Source of the DNA: Nannochloropsis oceanica
Lineage: Eukaryota; Sar; Eustigmatophyceae; Eustigmatales; Monodopsidaceae
Reading direction: 5' to 3'
DNA length: 64,000 nt
Assembly (NCBI GenBank): GCA_004519485.1
Contig: CP038115.1
Location: forward strand, 682,001 to 746,000
Of the stretch, positions 12,136 through 23,100 are shown piece after piece (position 1 is the stretch's first letter; each line of letters starts with the position of its first letter). The notes beneath the pieces are model-generated. The model had not been told where the DNA came from, did no database searches, and saw nothing but the letters and a program-made list of their open reading frames with translations. Made by a program: the position numbers and the translations under genes.

Positions 12136-13593
12136 TCATCTGGCCTCAGCAGCTACCACTGCGGCTGCTCCTGGCCCGATCCTCATGTCCCCTCTTGATT
12201 GAACATGTCCAATTGCACTTTTCTCAACAAGGGAATCAAATGGTGGAAGAGACATCCGCAGGCCCAGCGTGCGTTTGATGCTATACTGGGGCTCGTACCG
12301 AGCCGAGTCGTGATAAAGCGACATAGGAAATATAACCACCGTACCTCGAGCCGGCCCCACTACCAGCGGGCAATTCTTTTTTCTGTATGTCTCTTTGCTT
12401 TCCCAGAAGCGCGTTCCCGCTACCGTATCCAGGAAAAGGAGAAGCTTGTGGGTCTCCCCGTTCTTGACCTCATCATAGTGCGGATCCACCTCCACATCCT
12501 CCTCCGAAAAAGTCACGAACTCCTCGAAAGTTGCTTCCGGTATCGGCAACATTCTTTTCACCAAGGCATGAAGTGGGCTGTCATTGACACCCGGCACGAT
12601 ATGGCGCTGCGTCTTGTGCTCTGCCACCAGCTCGGCCAGGTACCCCTCCATGTCGAGGCATTGCTCCTCGGAAAAGAGGCCGGGGAAGATCAAGATCTCA
12701 CCTCTCCGGTCCAGAAAAAGTGGTCGGTATGGCTGTGCTGCTTCACTTTTTATTTCTTTCACATCTTCCTCCGTCTCCTCCCTCTCATAGAGCACAGGCA
12801 CGCCGTCCAGGTAACGGTCTTTGTCCTCCTTCGCCTTTCCCTTACACAGGCAGCCGCTCCACGGGTCGTACCCACAGGCCAGGCACGGCTGCGATTCCTC
12901 CTGGTAGCAAGCAGCCAAACAATCTTCAACGGCTGCAGGGCCCTGGCGCAAAGGCTTGCAATCTGCAAAACTTTCATGCTCGTGCTCATTCGGACGTCCT
13001 TTGTGCGGATTGGCCCTCAGCTTCTCCACTGCTTTCTCCTCGAGGAAGGCCTTTGTGATCTTGGGCCTCTTGGTCAGCGTTACTGGCAAAGTACTCAGTA
13101 CCACACTACTCTGTAAGTTGCTGCCGCGCGTCACCACAGCCTCTAGCTGCACGGCAGCCTGCTCTGAGATGGCCTCGATCTTGACGTCTACATTGAAGAC
13201 GCGGGATTGCCCTGGGGCCAGGGCAACACCGGTCCACATCACCGCAACCATGTCCCTTTCCTCGCCTTCCAATACATGCAAGACTGCTAAATCATCGTCC
13301 AGGGGTGGAAAGACGGCGGCCTCGCGGTACGTGACACTGGCAGCCGGTAGGAGGACTTGGAAGTTGACGTGCTGTGGCTGGTCGTCAAACGAAGCCACCG
13401 TGAACCAAAGGGGAGCAATGTCACCTTGCGACACCTCTTTCTTCATAAAGGACGTGACCTTGACCAAAGATGATGATATGGACAAGCCTTCGACAAGGGG
13501 CTCCGCGGCGCCACATGGGGTGACGGCTCGGATGATGATGGATAGCAAAAGAAAAAGCCGGCTTATTGGAGGTAATGATCGAGGGTAAAACAT
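12136..13593 (-). CDS. Secretory-pathway 2-oxoglutarate/Fe(II) dioxygenase (prolyl-4-hydroxylase-like), intronless
   Basis: One uninterrupted 485-residue frame, unusual beside its intron-rich neighbours. It starts with a signal peptide (LFLLLSIIIRAV). Residues about 30-175 look like a beta-rich domain with no family I know. Residues about 210-250 form a Cys cluster (CLAACYQEES, CLACGY, SGCLC). The C-terminal 200 residues show the double-stranded beta-helix signature of Fe(II)/2OG oxygenases. HYD (in DPHYDE) supplies the first His and Asp, LYHDS about 50 residues later gives the distal His, and KRTLGLR gives the basic residue expected to bind 2-oxoglutarate. The family hydroxylates protein or small-molecule substrates; the signal peptide places this one in the ER or outside. 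The substrate is unknown. The position between secreted-protein paralogues is suggestive only. Confidence 0.82.
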   Translation of the reverse strand: MFYPRSLPPISRLFLLLSIIIRAVTPCGAAEPLVEGLSISSSLVKVTSFMKKEVSQGDIAPLWFTVASFDDQPQHVNFQVLLPAASVTYREAAVFPPLDDDLAVLHVLEGEERDMVAVMWTGVALAPGQSRVFNVDVKIEAISEQAAVQLEAVVTRGSNLQSSVVLSTLPVTLTKRPKITKAFLEEKAVEKLRANPHKGRPNEHEHESFADCKPLRQGPAAVEDCLAACYQEESQPCLACGYDPWSGCLCKGKAKEDKDRYLDGVPVLYEREETEEDVKEIKSEAAQPYRPLFLDRRGEILIFPGLFSEEQCLDMEGYLAELVAEHKTQRHIVPGVNDSPLHALVKRMLPIPEATFEEFVTFSEEDVEVDPHYDEVKNGETHKLLLFLDTVAGTRFWESKETYRKKNCPLVVGPARGTVVIFPMSLYHDSARYEPQYSIKRTLGLRMSLPPFDSLVEKSAIGHVQSRGDMRIGPGAAAVVAAEAR

Positions 13594-14048
13594 GATGATT
13601 ATGTATGTCCTGTGGTTGTGTGTATGAGTGTGAGAGTGCGCGTGAGAGACTGCGTGTTTATAAGCATTATAGGACTGACTGACTGCTCTTTGGCTCGCAG
13701 ACGAACAAATAAGAAGCTAACGGGCTTCTCTCCAACGGGCGATTTTTAAATATGGAAGGCACGCGCTTGGTCTTGGTCTTCTCTCGTCTCCGGGTTCGTT
13801 CGAGCAAGGGCAGACACCTGGCACGAAGAGGGGCACACGACCCTCGTTGTTTCCAATTGAACAGTCTTACAGAAATGAGAAGTAGGAGAGACCAGCAAAT
13901 ATCTGTCCGCTTTGGACTTTCTTCTGCTTCTAGTATTGCGGCCCATGCCCCACTCCGTCTTTTGTCCTCAGCACTAGCCCTTCCTCATGTAGCCTTTCAT
14001 TCTCATACTCACCCTTCTACTCCATAAACACGACGCATACAGATAATT

Positions 14049-15029
14049 ATGGGATCCCGTGCCTTTCTGGGCCTTTGTGCCTTGCTTTTGGCGTGCATGG
14101 TAAGTCGGTCCAACAATTATGCGTGACCAGTGGTTGGATAGCCTGCATAGTCCTTGCCTGCCTGGCATTTATGTCGACGTCGTCCCGAATCACTCTTGTA
14201 CCGAATCACCACCCATAGGTTTACGCCACAGACCCTCCTGTTTGGCCCGATATCGACTTTGTATCCTTCAAGTCCAACAGGGCGAGCCAACGCAAGGGAA
14301 AGAGCATCCGGTTTACCGGCATCTTCAGGGTCAACAACTTTGGGCTGAATGACATCACCTACTGCGGGGTGAGTCGGACAAAGGAATAAGAAAGAAAGGA
14401 TCGGCGTGAGCGGTGAATGATTCACGCGCTTGGTATTACATTTATCCGGTACTCATGCACGTTATCTCCCCTCTTTTTGCTCCACTCCCCATCTTGTCCG
14501 ACCAACAACAGTTCAAGAATGAAAACAGCAGCATAATTACAACCAGCACTGGCGCTGCAGGAATTCGCTTCAAGCAGCAGAACACACTGTTTAAAGCCAA
14601 GTGGTACATCAAGGAGGTCCGCTCCATGGGCCGCATTGTCTGGTAATAAACACCCGCACCCCTCCGGATATCTCTGCCATTCCATGCTCCCTTCCCCTTT
14701 TCGCTCACCCCATTTCCACCCTTTTTCTCATTTCATCAGGGAATTCACCCCCAACGGGTACGCCTTGACGCAGGGCCGGACCTACACTACCCGCATGGTC
14801 GTCAGGGTTGCCAAGGACACCCCCCAAGATGCCTACACTTGGCGCTTCTTCTGCGAGTCCAAATACACAAACTCCAGTGATTTCACATATCCAGGCCATT
14901 ACGCTTTCGGCAAGATCTACAAGACTGTACGTATCTCGGACGGGCTCGTATCCTCTTGCGTACGGAACCCTACTCAATAACCATTACTCTGCTACCCCAT
15001 AGATCCCCCTTCTGCCGGCCAAAAACTGA
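14049..15029 (+). CDS. Secreted protein, WR-x-C-E-K family, paralogue 2
   Basis: Exons 14049-14099, 14219-14368, 14512-14642, 14740-14926 and 15003-15029 join in frame to 181 residues. Exon 1 is the signal peptide (FLGLCALLLACM). Exon 2 ends in ITYCG, as in paralogue 1. The equivalent of paralogue 1 exon 3 is here split by an extra intron after IVW. The motif TWRFFCESK sits at the matching place. The last exon is only 27 bp and the basic tail of paralogue 1 is missing. The mature chain is otherwise similar in length and hydrophobic pattern. Function is unknown and secretion is inferred. Confidence 0.8.
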
Positions 15030-15937
15030 ATGAGGCACTTACGAAAAAGTGAAAACTATTGGACTACGATACGATTATGCGGTAGGGGCACGCAGGAGAA
15101 AAAAAGATCTCGACATGGCGGCTGAGCAGGAAGGATAATACGAGGATTGAGCGAAAGGACAGCGGGCTTGGCTTGCTTGTCTCCGGTATTAAAAGAAAGG
15201 AGATGGAGACAAAAGAAGTCCAGCAATACAATCTAATAACAATTGTTTCTTGTTTTTTTTTTGGGTTTACGCTTAGTTTTTTGCCAGGCTGCTGAAAGCA
15301 AGGGAAATGAGCATATACCCATTTTCACAATTGAGTAGGTTGCTAGCTCAATCCTTGTACCATGGTAGAGCTGGTCTCCTTTCTTCTCTATCTTTATCCC
15401 ATGCAAAATTTTCTCTTTGGTGATGACTGCACTTTTGAACTCAGAGGCGTCTGTAATGGAGCGGTGATGGTTTTTCCTGGATTGATTAAGAGTGCCTGGA
15501 CTTTGTACCCGATAACAGCATATGATAAATGACGATTTAGGGGAACGACGCGCCACTCGTCCGACTTGTATTTTTAATGACGGTGTGTGATCGAAGGATT
15601 TTGAAATCAGTCCAAGTCAAATCAGTCCTCAACGGTCAAGAGCGCGTGCCTCCTCTCTCCCTGTCCTCGTCTTTGTTCTCTTGCCACACTCCCCCTCATC
15701 TTCTCGTCGACATTTTCCCTATAGGACACATACTAAGTACTCATTAGTTCTCACTATTCGTCCTCCTATAGCTCAGGTTGTGATGTTTGTGTGGACATAT
15801 GACCTTAATTTTTTTCCTGGTTCGAGCATGGGCCAGTCCTTGCGCTTAGCTTATTCTTCTTTGAGCCGCCTGCCCAAACCCACAACCTTTCCCCCTCCAA
15901 CAATGCCACTATATACACAGCTGGTATCGGATCGATA
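15030..15937. other. Intergenic, no gene seen
   Basis: About 900 bp between two paralogues. It is AT-rich around 15230-15560. Only short ORFs without recognisable content are present. The promoter of the gene at 15938 must lie in the right part. Confidence 0.5.
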
Positions 15938-17295
15938 ATGCTGCGCGCCCTTGCCATTTCATTCTTGCTCGCCCTGGTACGTTGTTTCCTCTCCCATTCC
16001 TACTCCCTCCGCCCTCGTCTAATCAGTGCGTACTGAGCCTCTTCTCACCGCTCCCTTGCTTCTCATGTGTGCATAGTCAATATAGCTCTGGCAGCGAGAG
16101 ATATGTCCCGAAAGCTTACAATCCAAAACTTTACCTACTCTCCATCCAACTCTCCCATGCAGAGCTTGGGCGGAGCCGCTGGCTTTCCTCCTCTTGCGAA
16201 CAATGGGAGCATGGAATTCATTTCCATCAGGTCCACTCGACAGAGGGTGCGGTGTGGACAGCAGCTCGCTATTGTTTCTAAGGTCCGGCTTAATAGTTTC
16301 GGGGATGCTGACAGACTTTATTGCGCGGTAAGAAGGAATAGCGTGGATGTGCGCGGTGGATCCCTGAATTCGGAAGTAGAGAGCTTTTTCGTCCGTCCAT
16401 CTAGATGGCATCAGTGATAAACAGAACATGTGGCCCCATCTCCTTTCTCACTTTGCCTTTTATTCTTCACCTCTATATTCTCTTGTTAACGTTTGCATGT
16501 ATGTCCTCATCCTCGTGGCCTGCCCCTTATCCCCCCTGCAGTTGCAACAGACTACGGTAGAGAACACCACCGCGCACTTCGAAGTAAAGGAGTTCATCAA
16601 TCGGTTCAAGAATGTTAATACTAGAAAATTTGAGCTAAATTTTGGGGAAGATAATCCCGCCAGTGACGGCTCCCAGAAGTTCTTCTGGATCTGGCACCGT
16701 GACGGACGCCTCTGGAGCGAGGGCTTGGACTACACTCTCCGCGTCGTGACCAAACTGGACTCCGCCACGGAGAAAATCGCCAACTGGCGCTTCTACTGTG
16801 AGACCAAGAAGGACAACTTCACTAGCCACTACTACTGGCCCAAGACCGACCCCCGGGTCCAGCTGTCGGTACGAAGGGGGAAGGGAGGGATGGAGGGTGG
16901 AAGGAAGGGATGGAGGGTGGAGGGAGGGAAGGGGGTAAATGAGTGAATGCGAGGCGAAGGCGGGTAAGTTGACCAGTCATTACTTCCGGAATCGAACAGA
17001 CAAATACAAATCAGTCAGAGACCAGGGGTCCCGGGAGTATAAGGAGACGTTGAGGGGTAGGAGGATTCCTCCGCGTCTTCCTCTCCCTCCAAAGCCTCTT
17101 TCTCCTTTTCCTAACCCTTCTCCTCGCTTCCTCCTCTTCTTAGTCAACCATCTGAAACCTGCGCACTACTTTGTCTCACTGTCGCGCCTTCCCTCTCTTC
17201 TTTCTTTTCTCGTCTCCCTACAGACCAACATTAGAGCGCCATGCGCACGGCCTCCGCCGAAAATGACCGCCCGAGGGCCCAAGCAGAAGCAGTAA
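15938..17295 (+). CDS. Secreted protein, WR-x-C-E-K family, paralogue 3
   Basis: Exon 1 (15938-15976) encodes the start of a signal peptide (MLRALAISFLLAL). Exon 2 ends at 16327 with RLYCA. Exon 3 is 16542-16868 and contains NWRFYCETK. Exon 4 is 17224-17295. The acceptor of exon 2 is uncertain. The only AG that keeps phase 0, as in the paralogues, is at 16113-16114, giving exon 2 = 16115-16327. Better-looking AGs at about 16075-16090 would need a different donor. With the phase-0 choice the protein is about 216 residues. Like paralogue 1 it ends in a short basic exon, and the same YC and WR-x-aromatic-C-E-x-K landmarks are kept. Function is unknown. Confidence 0.75.
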
Positions 17296-18120
17296 GTCAA
17301 TCGAAGACTCACGGTAGACGAGAATCCAAGAAGTCACCAGGAGACTCATAGTAAACGACGAGTCAAAGCAGAACAGGTAAGTCGCTGTGAGGGCACAGAG
17401 ATCGAAGCTGCAAAAAGTAGGACTCACGGAAGAGGAGGAGAAGGAGGAAGAGGAGAAGAGGAAGAAGAGGAGGAAGAAGAGAAAGAAGAAAGAGATGGAG
17501 GAGAAGGTAGAGAAGAAGGTAGAGGAGGAGGTAGAGGAGAGGGTGGAGGAGGAGAAGGAGGAAAAGGAGGAATAGGAGGAATAGGAGGAGAAAAAATTCA
17601 AAATGAACTAGAAGAAGAGGAGAAGATGCGTAAAAAGGGTAAGAAAAAGAGAGAGAGAGGAGAGAGAGAAGGGAAAGCTAGCGAAACCGAAAGGAGAGAA
17701 GGAAAGGAAACAGAGAGGAGCCGGTGGGGGGCATTGCGTAAATGCCTTTTGAAGGCTTGCATGGATTGGGGGAGAGAAGGATAAAAGAAGGGTGGACTTA
17801 AGGACGGAGAACAAGGAGCCAGAGCAGGCAAATCATCAAGAAAAGCAAAGCGCTTGCGCGCTGCTACTTCTGCACCTAATGAATCATATGTTTGTTTTAT
17901 GCCTGCTTCATTAGTTTTTCACCCCGTTCCTACATCCCTCTCGAACTATTGCATGTTACCTCAGACCGCCATGCGCCGCTAGCTGGCTCTATATAAACGC
18001 GCTCCTCGAGCTGCAATATACCTACATGCCTTTTACTTTGACTTCCTCCTCCAATCTTTACTCTGCTTTCCCTTCTTCCCTCCCTCCCTCCTATTCCTCT
18101 CCAACTCCCTTTTTCTTCCC
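17296..18120. other. Intergenic with GA-rich tract and a repeat fragment
   Basis: From about 17420 to 17700 the plus strand is a purine tract made of GAGGAA and GAGAGA units; ORFs reading poly-Glu/Lys or poly-Ser there are composition artefacts. Positions 17927-17968 resemble the start of the dispersed repeat at 40186 and 59430 (shared landmark gaactat-gcatg-acct). I see no gene. Confidence 0.6.
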
Positions 18121-19304
18121 TTACCCCTTTTTCAAACCCGCCCCCGTCCAGGCCGGCTTGAGTAGATACTTCCCGAAATGCTCACCCTGGCTCTGGTAGT
18201 CGGCTATCTCCCGCAGCGCCGCCTTAACACTGCCCTCCGGCTGCCCCAAGCGCTGCACCAGCTCCCGCGCCGCCCAGGCCGCTTTGAGCTTGAAGCACTG
18301 GAACAAGGTCGTCCGCAGCGCCGCTTCGTCGAGCCTAGCTCTCTTCATCCCCCCTTCCCCTCCTCCCCCTCCTCCCCCTCCTCCTCCTGCCCCCCCATCG
18401 AGAGGGGCGTTAAGGTCAATCATTTTTCGTACCCCTCCGTTTCCTCTTTCTCCTCCTCCAACCAACAGCTCCAGCCGCCTCTCCTTCCGATGATGCTGTA
18501 TCTGCCTCTTCTTGGCAAAGGCCCGATAGTCCAGGGAGGCTGTGGGCAGCATGCTGGTGCGGCGACTCACCACCCCCTCCACCATCATTCGTCCCTCTAG
18601 GGCTCCTGCCCCTCCTCCTTCCTTCCCTGCCCTCTCTGTGGAGGCGGCACGCAGGGCGTACATCTTGGGCATTCTCGTGTCGGGGGGGGGGGCTTCTAGG
18701 CTGAAATCGCGGGGCAGCTCCAGGCGCTCGCACAGAGATTCCTCGAGACGCACGGCCTCGGTGCGCTACCATGTCCGTGTGGTGGTGGGGGAACAAGGAG
18801 AACGATAGAGGTTGGTTCGAAGCAAGGAGCTATCAATTCCTTTCCACCCAATATTTTCCGCCTCCTTGTCATTCATCATCCGGGGAGTGTTGTGCACGCT
18901 GGTGCTGGCACCACCGCCCGCCTCAACTGTTTTCTTCCTCATGCTCCTCTCTCTTATTGGTATCTCTTTCTTGGCATTTCCCCCTTCCTCCCTTCTTGCC
19001 CATCCCAAACCATTATTTCTATCACTACATCAGCATCACTGCTCTGACTACGCTCAGCATCCTATCTCCTCTCCCTCTTTCCCCTCCCTCCCTCCATCTC
19101 CCATCTCATCCCCGCCACGCTCCCTTTCACACTCTCACTCACCAGCTCCTGCCCTCCCCCACCGCTGCCACCGCTACCATTGCTCCGACTGACGGTCAGT
19201 GTCCCGATCTTGTCTCCCTCCTGGGCGTTCTTGATGGCTTCTGCGACCGCCACGGGCACTTTGACCAACCATACTCGTACGCCTTGCCGCGTCGTGTCGA
19301 GCAT
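18121..19304 (-). CDS. GTF2F2: Transcription initiation factor TFIIF subunit beta (RAP30)
   Basis: Two coding exons, complement of 19143-19304 and 18121-18765, both phase 0, giving about 268 residues. The N-terminal exon has the RAP30 signature VWLVKVP followed by the dimerisation-domain strand GDKIGTLTVS. The second exon has the middle region (MYALRA) and ends in the winged-helix DNA-binding domain: LFQCFKLKAAWAARELVQRL, then a short linker and GKYLLKP, matching the family ending (ELKP). TFIIF escorts RNA polymerase II into the pre-initiation complex. The start at MLDTTRQG was chosen because the family normally begins 15-25 residues before VWLVK. The acceptor at 19361-19362 suggests a non-coding or short upstream exon. 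A poly-Gly/acidic insert (about 18330-18420) precedes the winged helix. The intron at 18766-19142 could hide a small extra exon. Confidence 0.88.
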
Positions 19305-19454
19305 GCGTCGCTTGCCCGTGCTCGAGGTCGATGGCGTCCCGGTGTCTGCCTTCTCTTTGCCTGTGAAGGGGTGATTGTATAGATGCGTCAAAAAATGAGT
19401 GAGAAGGATGGAGTGGGAAGGGGGATGAGGGAGAAAGGGAAGAAGGAACGTACC

Positions 19455-20169
19455 TTTGCTAATGGCGGGAGGGGGGAGGGGAGGATGATTACGCCAACCG
19501 TGTTGAATGTATGTATTTTTATATGTATAGGCAGGGAGAATCGTCAGTCTCGTGGGATGTGTGCCCGGGAATGAAAAGAATTAAGTAACCTATTCCCCGG
19601 GCTGGAGCAACCACATAGCACCATCCATGCTGCACGTAACTTTCGTCCATGCCATCCTCCCTCCCGCCCGCCCCCCCTCCCCTCTGCTTTTTTACACCTT
19701 TTTAGGGCTGCTGCGGGCCGCTTCCGTGACGGCACCTGACCCGAGCCACTGCTATCTGCCATAGCTGCTTGAAGGCGTGCTGTGTTATTGTGGAGGCTTG
19801 ATGAGATGATAGAACAAGGAAGCGGATGAGCAGGATTTGGGGACGAGGAGCAGCCTGCAACCATGGACAGAAAAAGCAGCCGTCTCTTTCCCTCATCGTG
19901 CCTACATGCGATACAGTATGATGTCTGTGTGCGCCCAGACAAGTGAAAATCGAAAGGCATCCTCTAATACATCTCACAGTTTGAGTGAGGTATGACTTTT
20001 GGGATGAAGCTTTAAAGCCGCTTCGTTCCGCGTCGCTCAACTTAATGCTTCTGAACACATTTTCTGTTCTGCTTTGCATTCCACACTCTCCAGACAATGT
20101 CTCTAACCACGCCCAACCTTTTTCTCTTTCGGCAGGATAGACAGCGGTGTCTTTGGTGCAAGTCAGGAA
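19455..20169. promoter_or_regulatory. Divergent intergenic region between TFIIF beta and MCC beta
   Basis: About 700 bp separate the likely 5' exon of the TFIIF beta gene (minus) from the MCC beta start (plus). It should contain both promoters. No ORF in it looks like a protein I know. Confidence 0.45.
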
Positions 20170-23100
20170 ATGCTGGCGGCTTGGCTCCGCACTGGGGCGG
20201 CAGCAAGGGCAGCGAGGGCAGCACCAGCGGCATGGACATCCCCCCTCTTTCAGCTTCAGCATCAACGCCTTGCCTTCGCCATCACACCTGCCTCATTGCG
20301 GGCACCGGCCTCCTCCTCTTCCATTGCTTCTCGTAACATGCCTTTGTTTCCCGTACTACCTGACCCGGCCGAGCCCTGGTCGGAGGACTTCAAGAGCAAC
20401 AAGCTGGAAATGGATCACCTTGTCTCCCAGCTTGACACCGTCGTGGAAGAGGTGAGTTGGCGATGCACATGGTCGCTCTACCCTAATCTCTCTCACATAT
20501 TACGAAGCATGCTCTGTGCTTATATTTGTCTGAAGCTCGACCAAAGTATGTTCTCACACCCTCATCAAATCCCTCCATTTCTCTCTCACCTCCGTTTCCC
20601 CATCCGTCAGGTCCGTCAAGGCGGAGGCCCCGTAGCCCGGGCGAAGCACGAGCAGCGCGGGAAGCTGTATGTAAGAGAGCGTATCGAACGGTTGGTGGAC
20701 CCCGGGACGCCATTTTTGGAGCTGTCGGCCTTGGCAGGACGGGATATGTACGGCAAGGAAAAGGTGCCAGCCGGGGGCATCGTGACGGGTAAGCGTGTAC
20801 CTAGAGGGAGGGAAGGAAGGAGGGAGGGGGGGAAGGCGGGGGGGGGGGAAAGAGGGGAGAAGGGGGGGCTGATGAAGGGGAGGAGGGGCGGGTGGTGGCT
20901 TCATCCGTGTGAATATGGTCAGACCAAGTGGCCGGGAGATTTCTAGTCTTGTAGGAGGCATAGCCCAACTGCTATGCTGCCCACTCTTGTCACACTCCCT
21001 CTGCCCTTTCCGCCTCCTTCTCCTTCTCACTCTCGGCTCGTCATTTGTCCCGCTACTTCTGTACAGGCATCGGGCGCGTAGCAGGTGTGGAGTGTATGCT
21101 GGTGGCCAACGACGCCACGGTCAAGGGGGTGGGTGACGAGAGACTGAGAGGGAGGCGGTCGGGCAGGCGCACAGGAGGAAGCAAAGGGAGGAGACGATGA
21201 GAGAAGAGAAAGAGAAGAACATAAAATGATTTGCAACCGATCTTCCTCGCTTCCTTCCTTCCTCCCCCCTCCCCACCTTCCTGATCAGGGCACGTACTAC
21301 CCCATCACCGTCAAGAAGCACCTTCGGGCCCAGGAGATCGCGGCTCAGAATCGGCTGCCCTGCATCTCCATGGTCGACTCCGGCGGCGCCTTCCTCCCCA
21401 AGCAGGATGAGGTCTTCCCCGACCGAGGCACGTCGTATTTGCCTCTCTCTCTCCTTTCTTCTGTCCCTCCCACACTCTCCTCCCTTACTCCCTCCTGCTG
21501 TCCGAAGGGGATGGGTGAAATCCTCCACTGCACGAAAGGCCCGTCTATCTTTCAACTGAAGCCCCCCCATTCACCTCCGTCCTTCTTTGCCTTCCTCGCT
21601 CCTTCCCCCCCCAGACCACTTCGGACGCATTTTCTACAACCAGGCCAACATGTCGGCCGCCGGCATCCCCCAAATCGCGGTCGTGATGGGGTCCTGCACT
21701 GCTGGAGGTAGCCGCCCCTCCCTCCCTCCCTCCTTCCCTTCCTTCCTTCCCTCCTCCTTCCGTACGCTCACTATCGTCCTCACCCTCCCATACTCCTCCC
21801 TCGCACTCCTCTACGTCTCTTCGTCTCTCCCTCCCTTTCTCCTTTCTCCCTAGGTGCCTATGTGCCCGCAATGTCAGACGAGAGTGTGATTGTCAAGGGC
21901 ACGGGTACCATATTCCTGGGAGGCCCGCCCCTGGTGAAGGCTGCGACAGGCGAAGTCGTCTCGGCCGAAGACTTGGGTAGGTGGAACGAGCGCGAGTGTG
22001 CGTCGTCTTCCTCCTCCCTGCCTCTACATCATCGCATTCTTCCCTCCTTCGCCTTTGATCAATGATGCGGGAAGAGGAGCTGTAAGAGGTTAAGACGAGC
22101 GACTGCGAACGAGTCTATGTCTGGGTGTGCGTGCAGATCTATCTGTGTGTATCATGCTGACGTAGCCCTTGTTTTTATCTTATAAATAATTTTCCGTCCT
22201 TTTCCTTCCCTCCCTCCCTCCCTCCCCAGGCGGTGCCGACGTGCACTGTCGCGTCTCGGGCGTGGCGGACCACTACGCCACTGACGACGTCCATGCCCTC
22301 GAAATCACCAGGTAGAACCTCCTTTTTCTCATTCCGTGGATCCTTTGTCTCTTCCATCCCCCGTTCCCTCTCTCCTTCCTTTTCTCCCTCCCTATTCTCC
22401 CTCCCTCTCATTTTCTTTTCTCCTTCCCTTCCTCTCTCCTTTTCTTCCGCTCTCCCTTCCATCCCCCTTTTTTCCCGCCCTCCTTATTGGTCCAATTTCA
22501 TCTCTCCCGCCCTCCCCCTCCCTGTCCTTATTTATTGTATAGACCAGCGCAAATCTTACAACCTTGCTTCTTTCCCCTTTCCCTTTCTCCCTTCCTTTCT
22601 CCCTTCCTTATCTCCCTCCATCATCTCTCTATTTCCCTTCTTCTTTCTTCTTCTTCGCCCAAATGCACAAGAATTTCTCAAACCTTTCTCTCCTTCGCTC
22701 TTTCTTTTCATCCCTCTCCTCCTCCTACCCTTAGGGCCATCGTGGCCAGCTTAAATGTCCCGCGCTCCAGCACTGCGGCTTTCTCCCCGTCTAACAAGGC
22801 TCAAGGTAGCCAGACAGGGAGGGAGAAAAGGAGGAAGGGAGGGAAGGACGAACGATGTATTCTTTTCGACTCTTGTCTCTTGTTTCACCGAACAACCTCC
22901 GCTTGTCCATAACACTTCAATCCTGCCTCCTGTCGTCCCTCCTTTCCTCCCTCCCTGTTTCTTCCCCTTCTCGAAGATGCTTTTAGGAAATCCCGGCATT
23001 CCACAGAAGCCGCGAGTCAGTCCCACCATCCACACTCCCGCATAATAACTCTCCCCGTGGTACGCTCATTCTTTCAATCGCGCACCCTTATCATCCTTTC

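Noticed and set aside
18330-18420. Poly-Gly block in TFIIF beta as a sign of a wrong exon call
   Set aside because: The frame stays open and both flanks match the family, so it is more likely an in-frame low-complexity insert, though an unspliced intron remains possible.
20785-20900. G-rich run in an MCC beta intron as a separate regulatory element
   Set aside because: It fits the general pattern of purine tracts after donors and needs no separate explanation.
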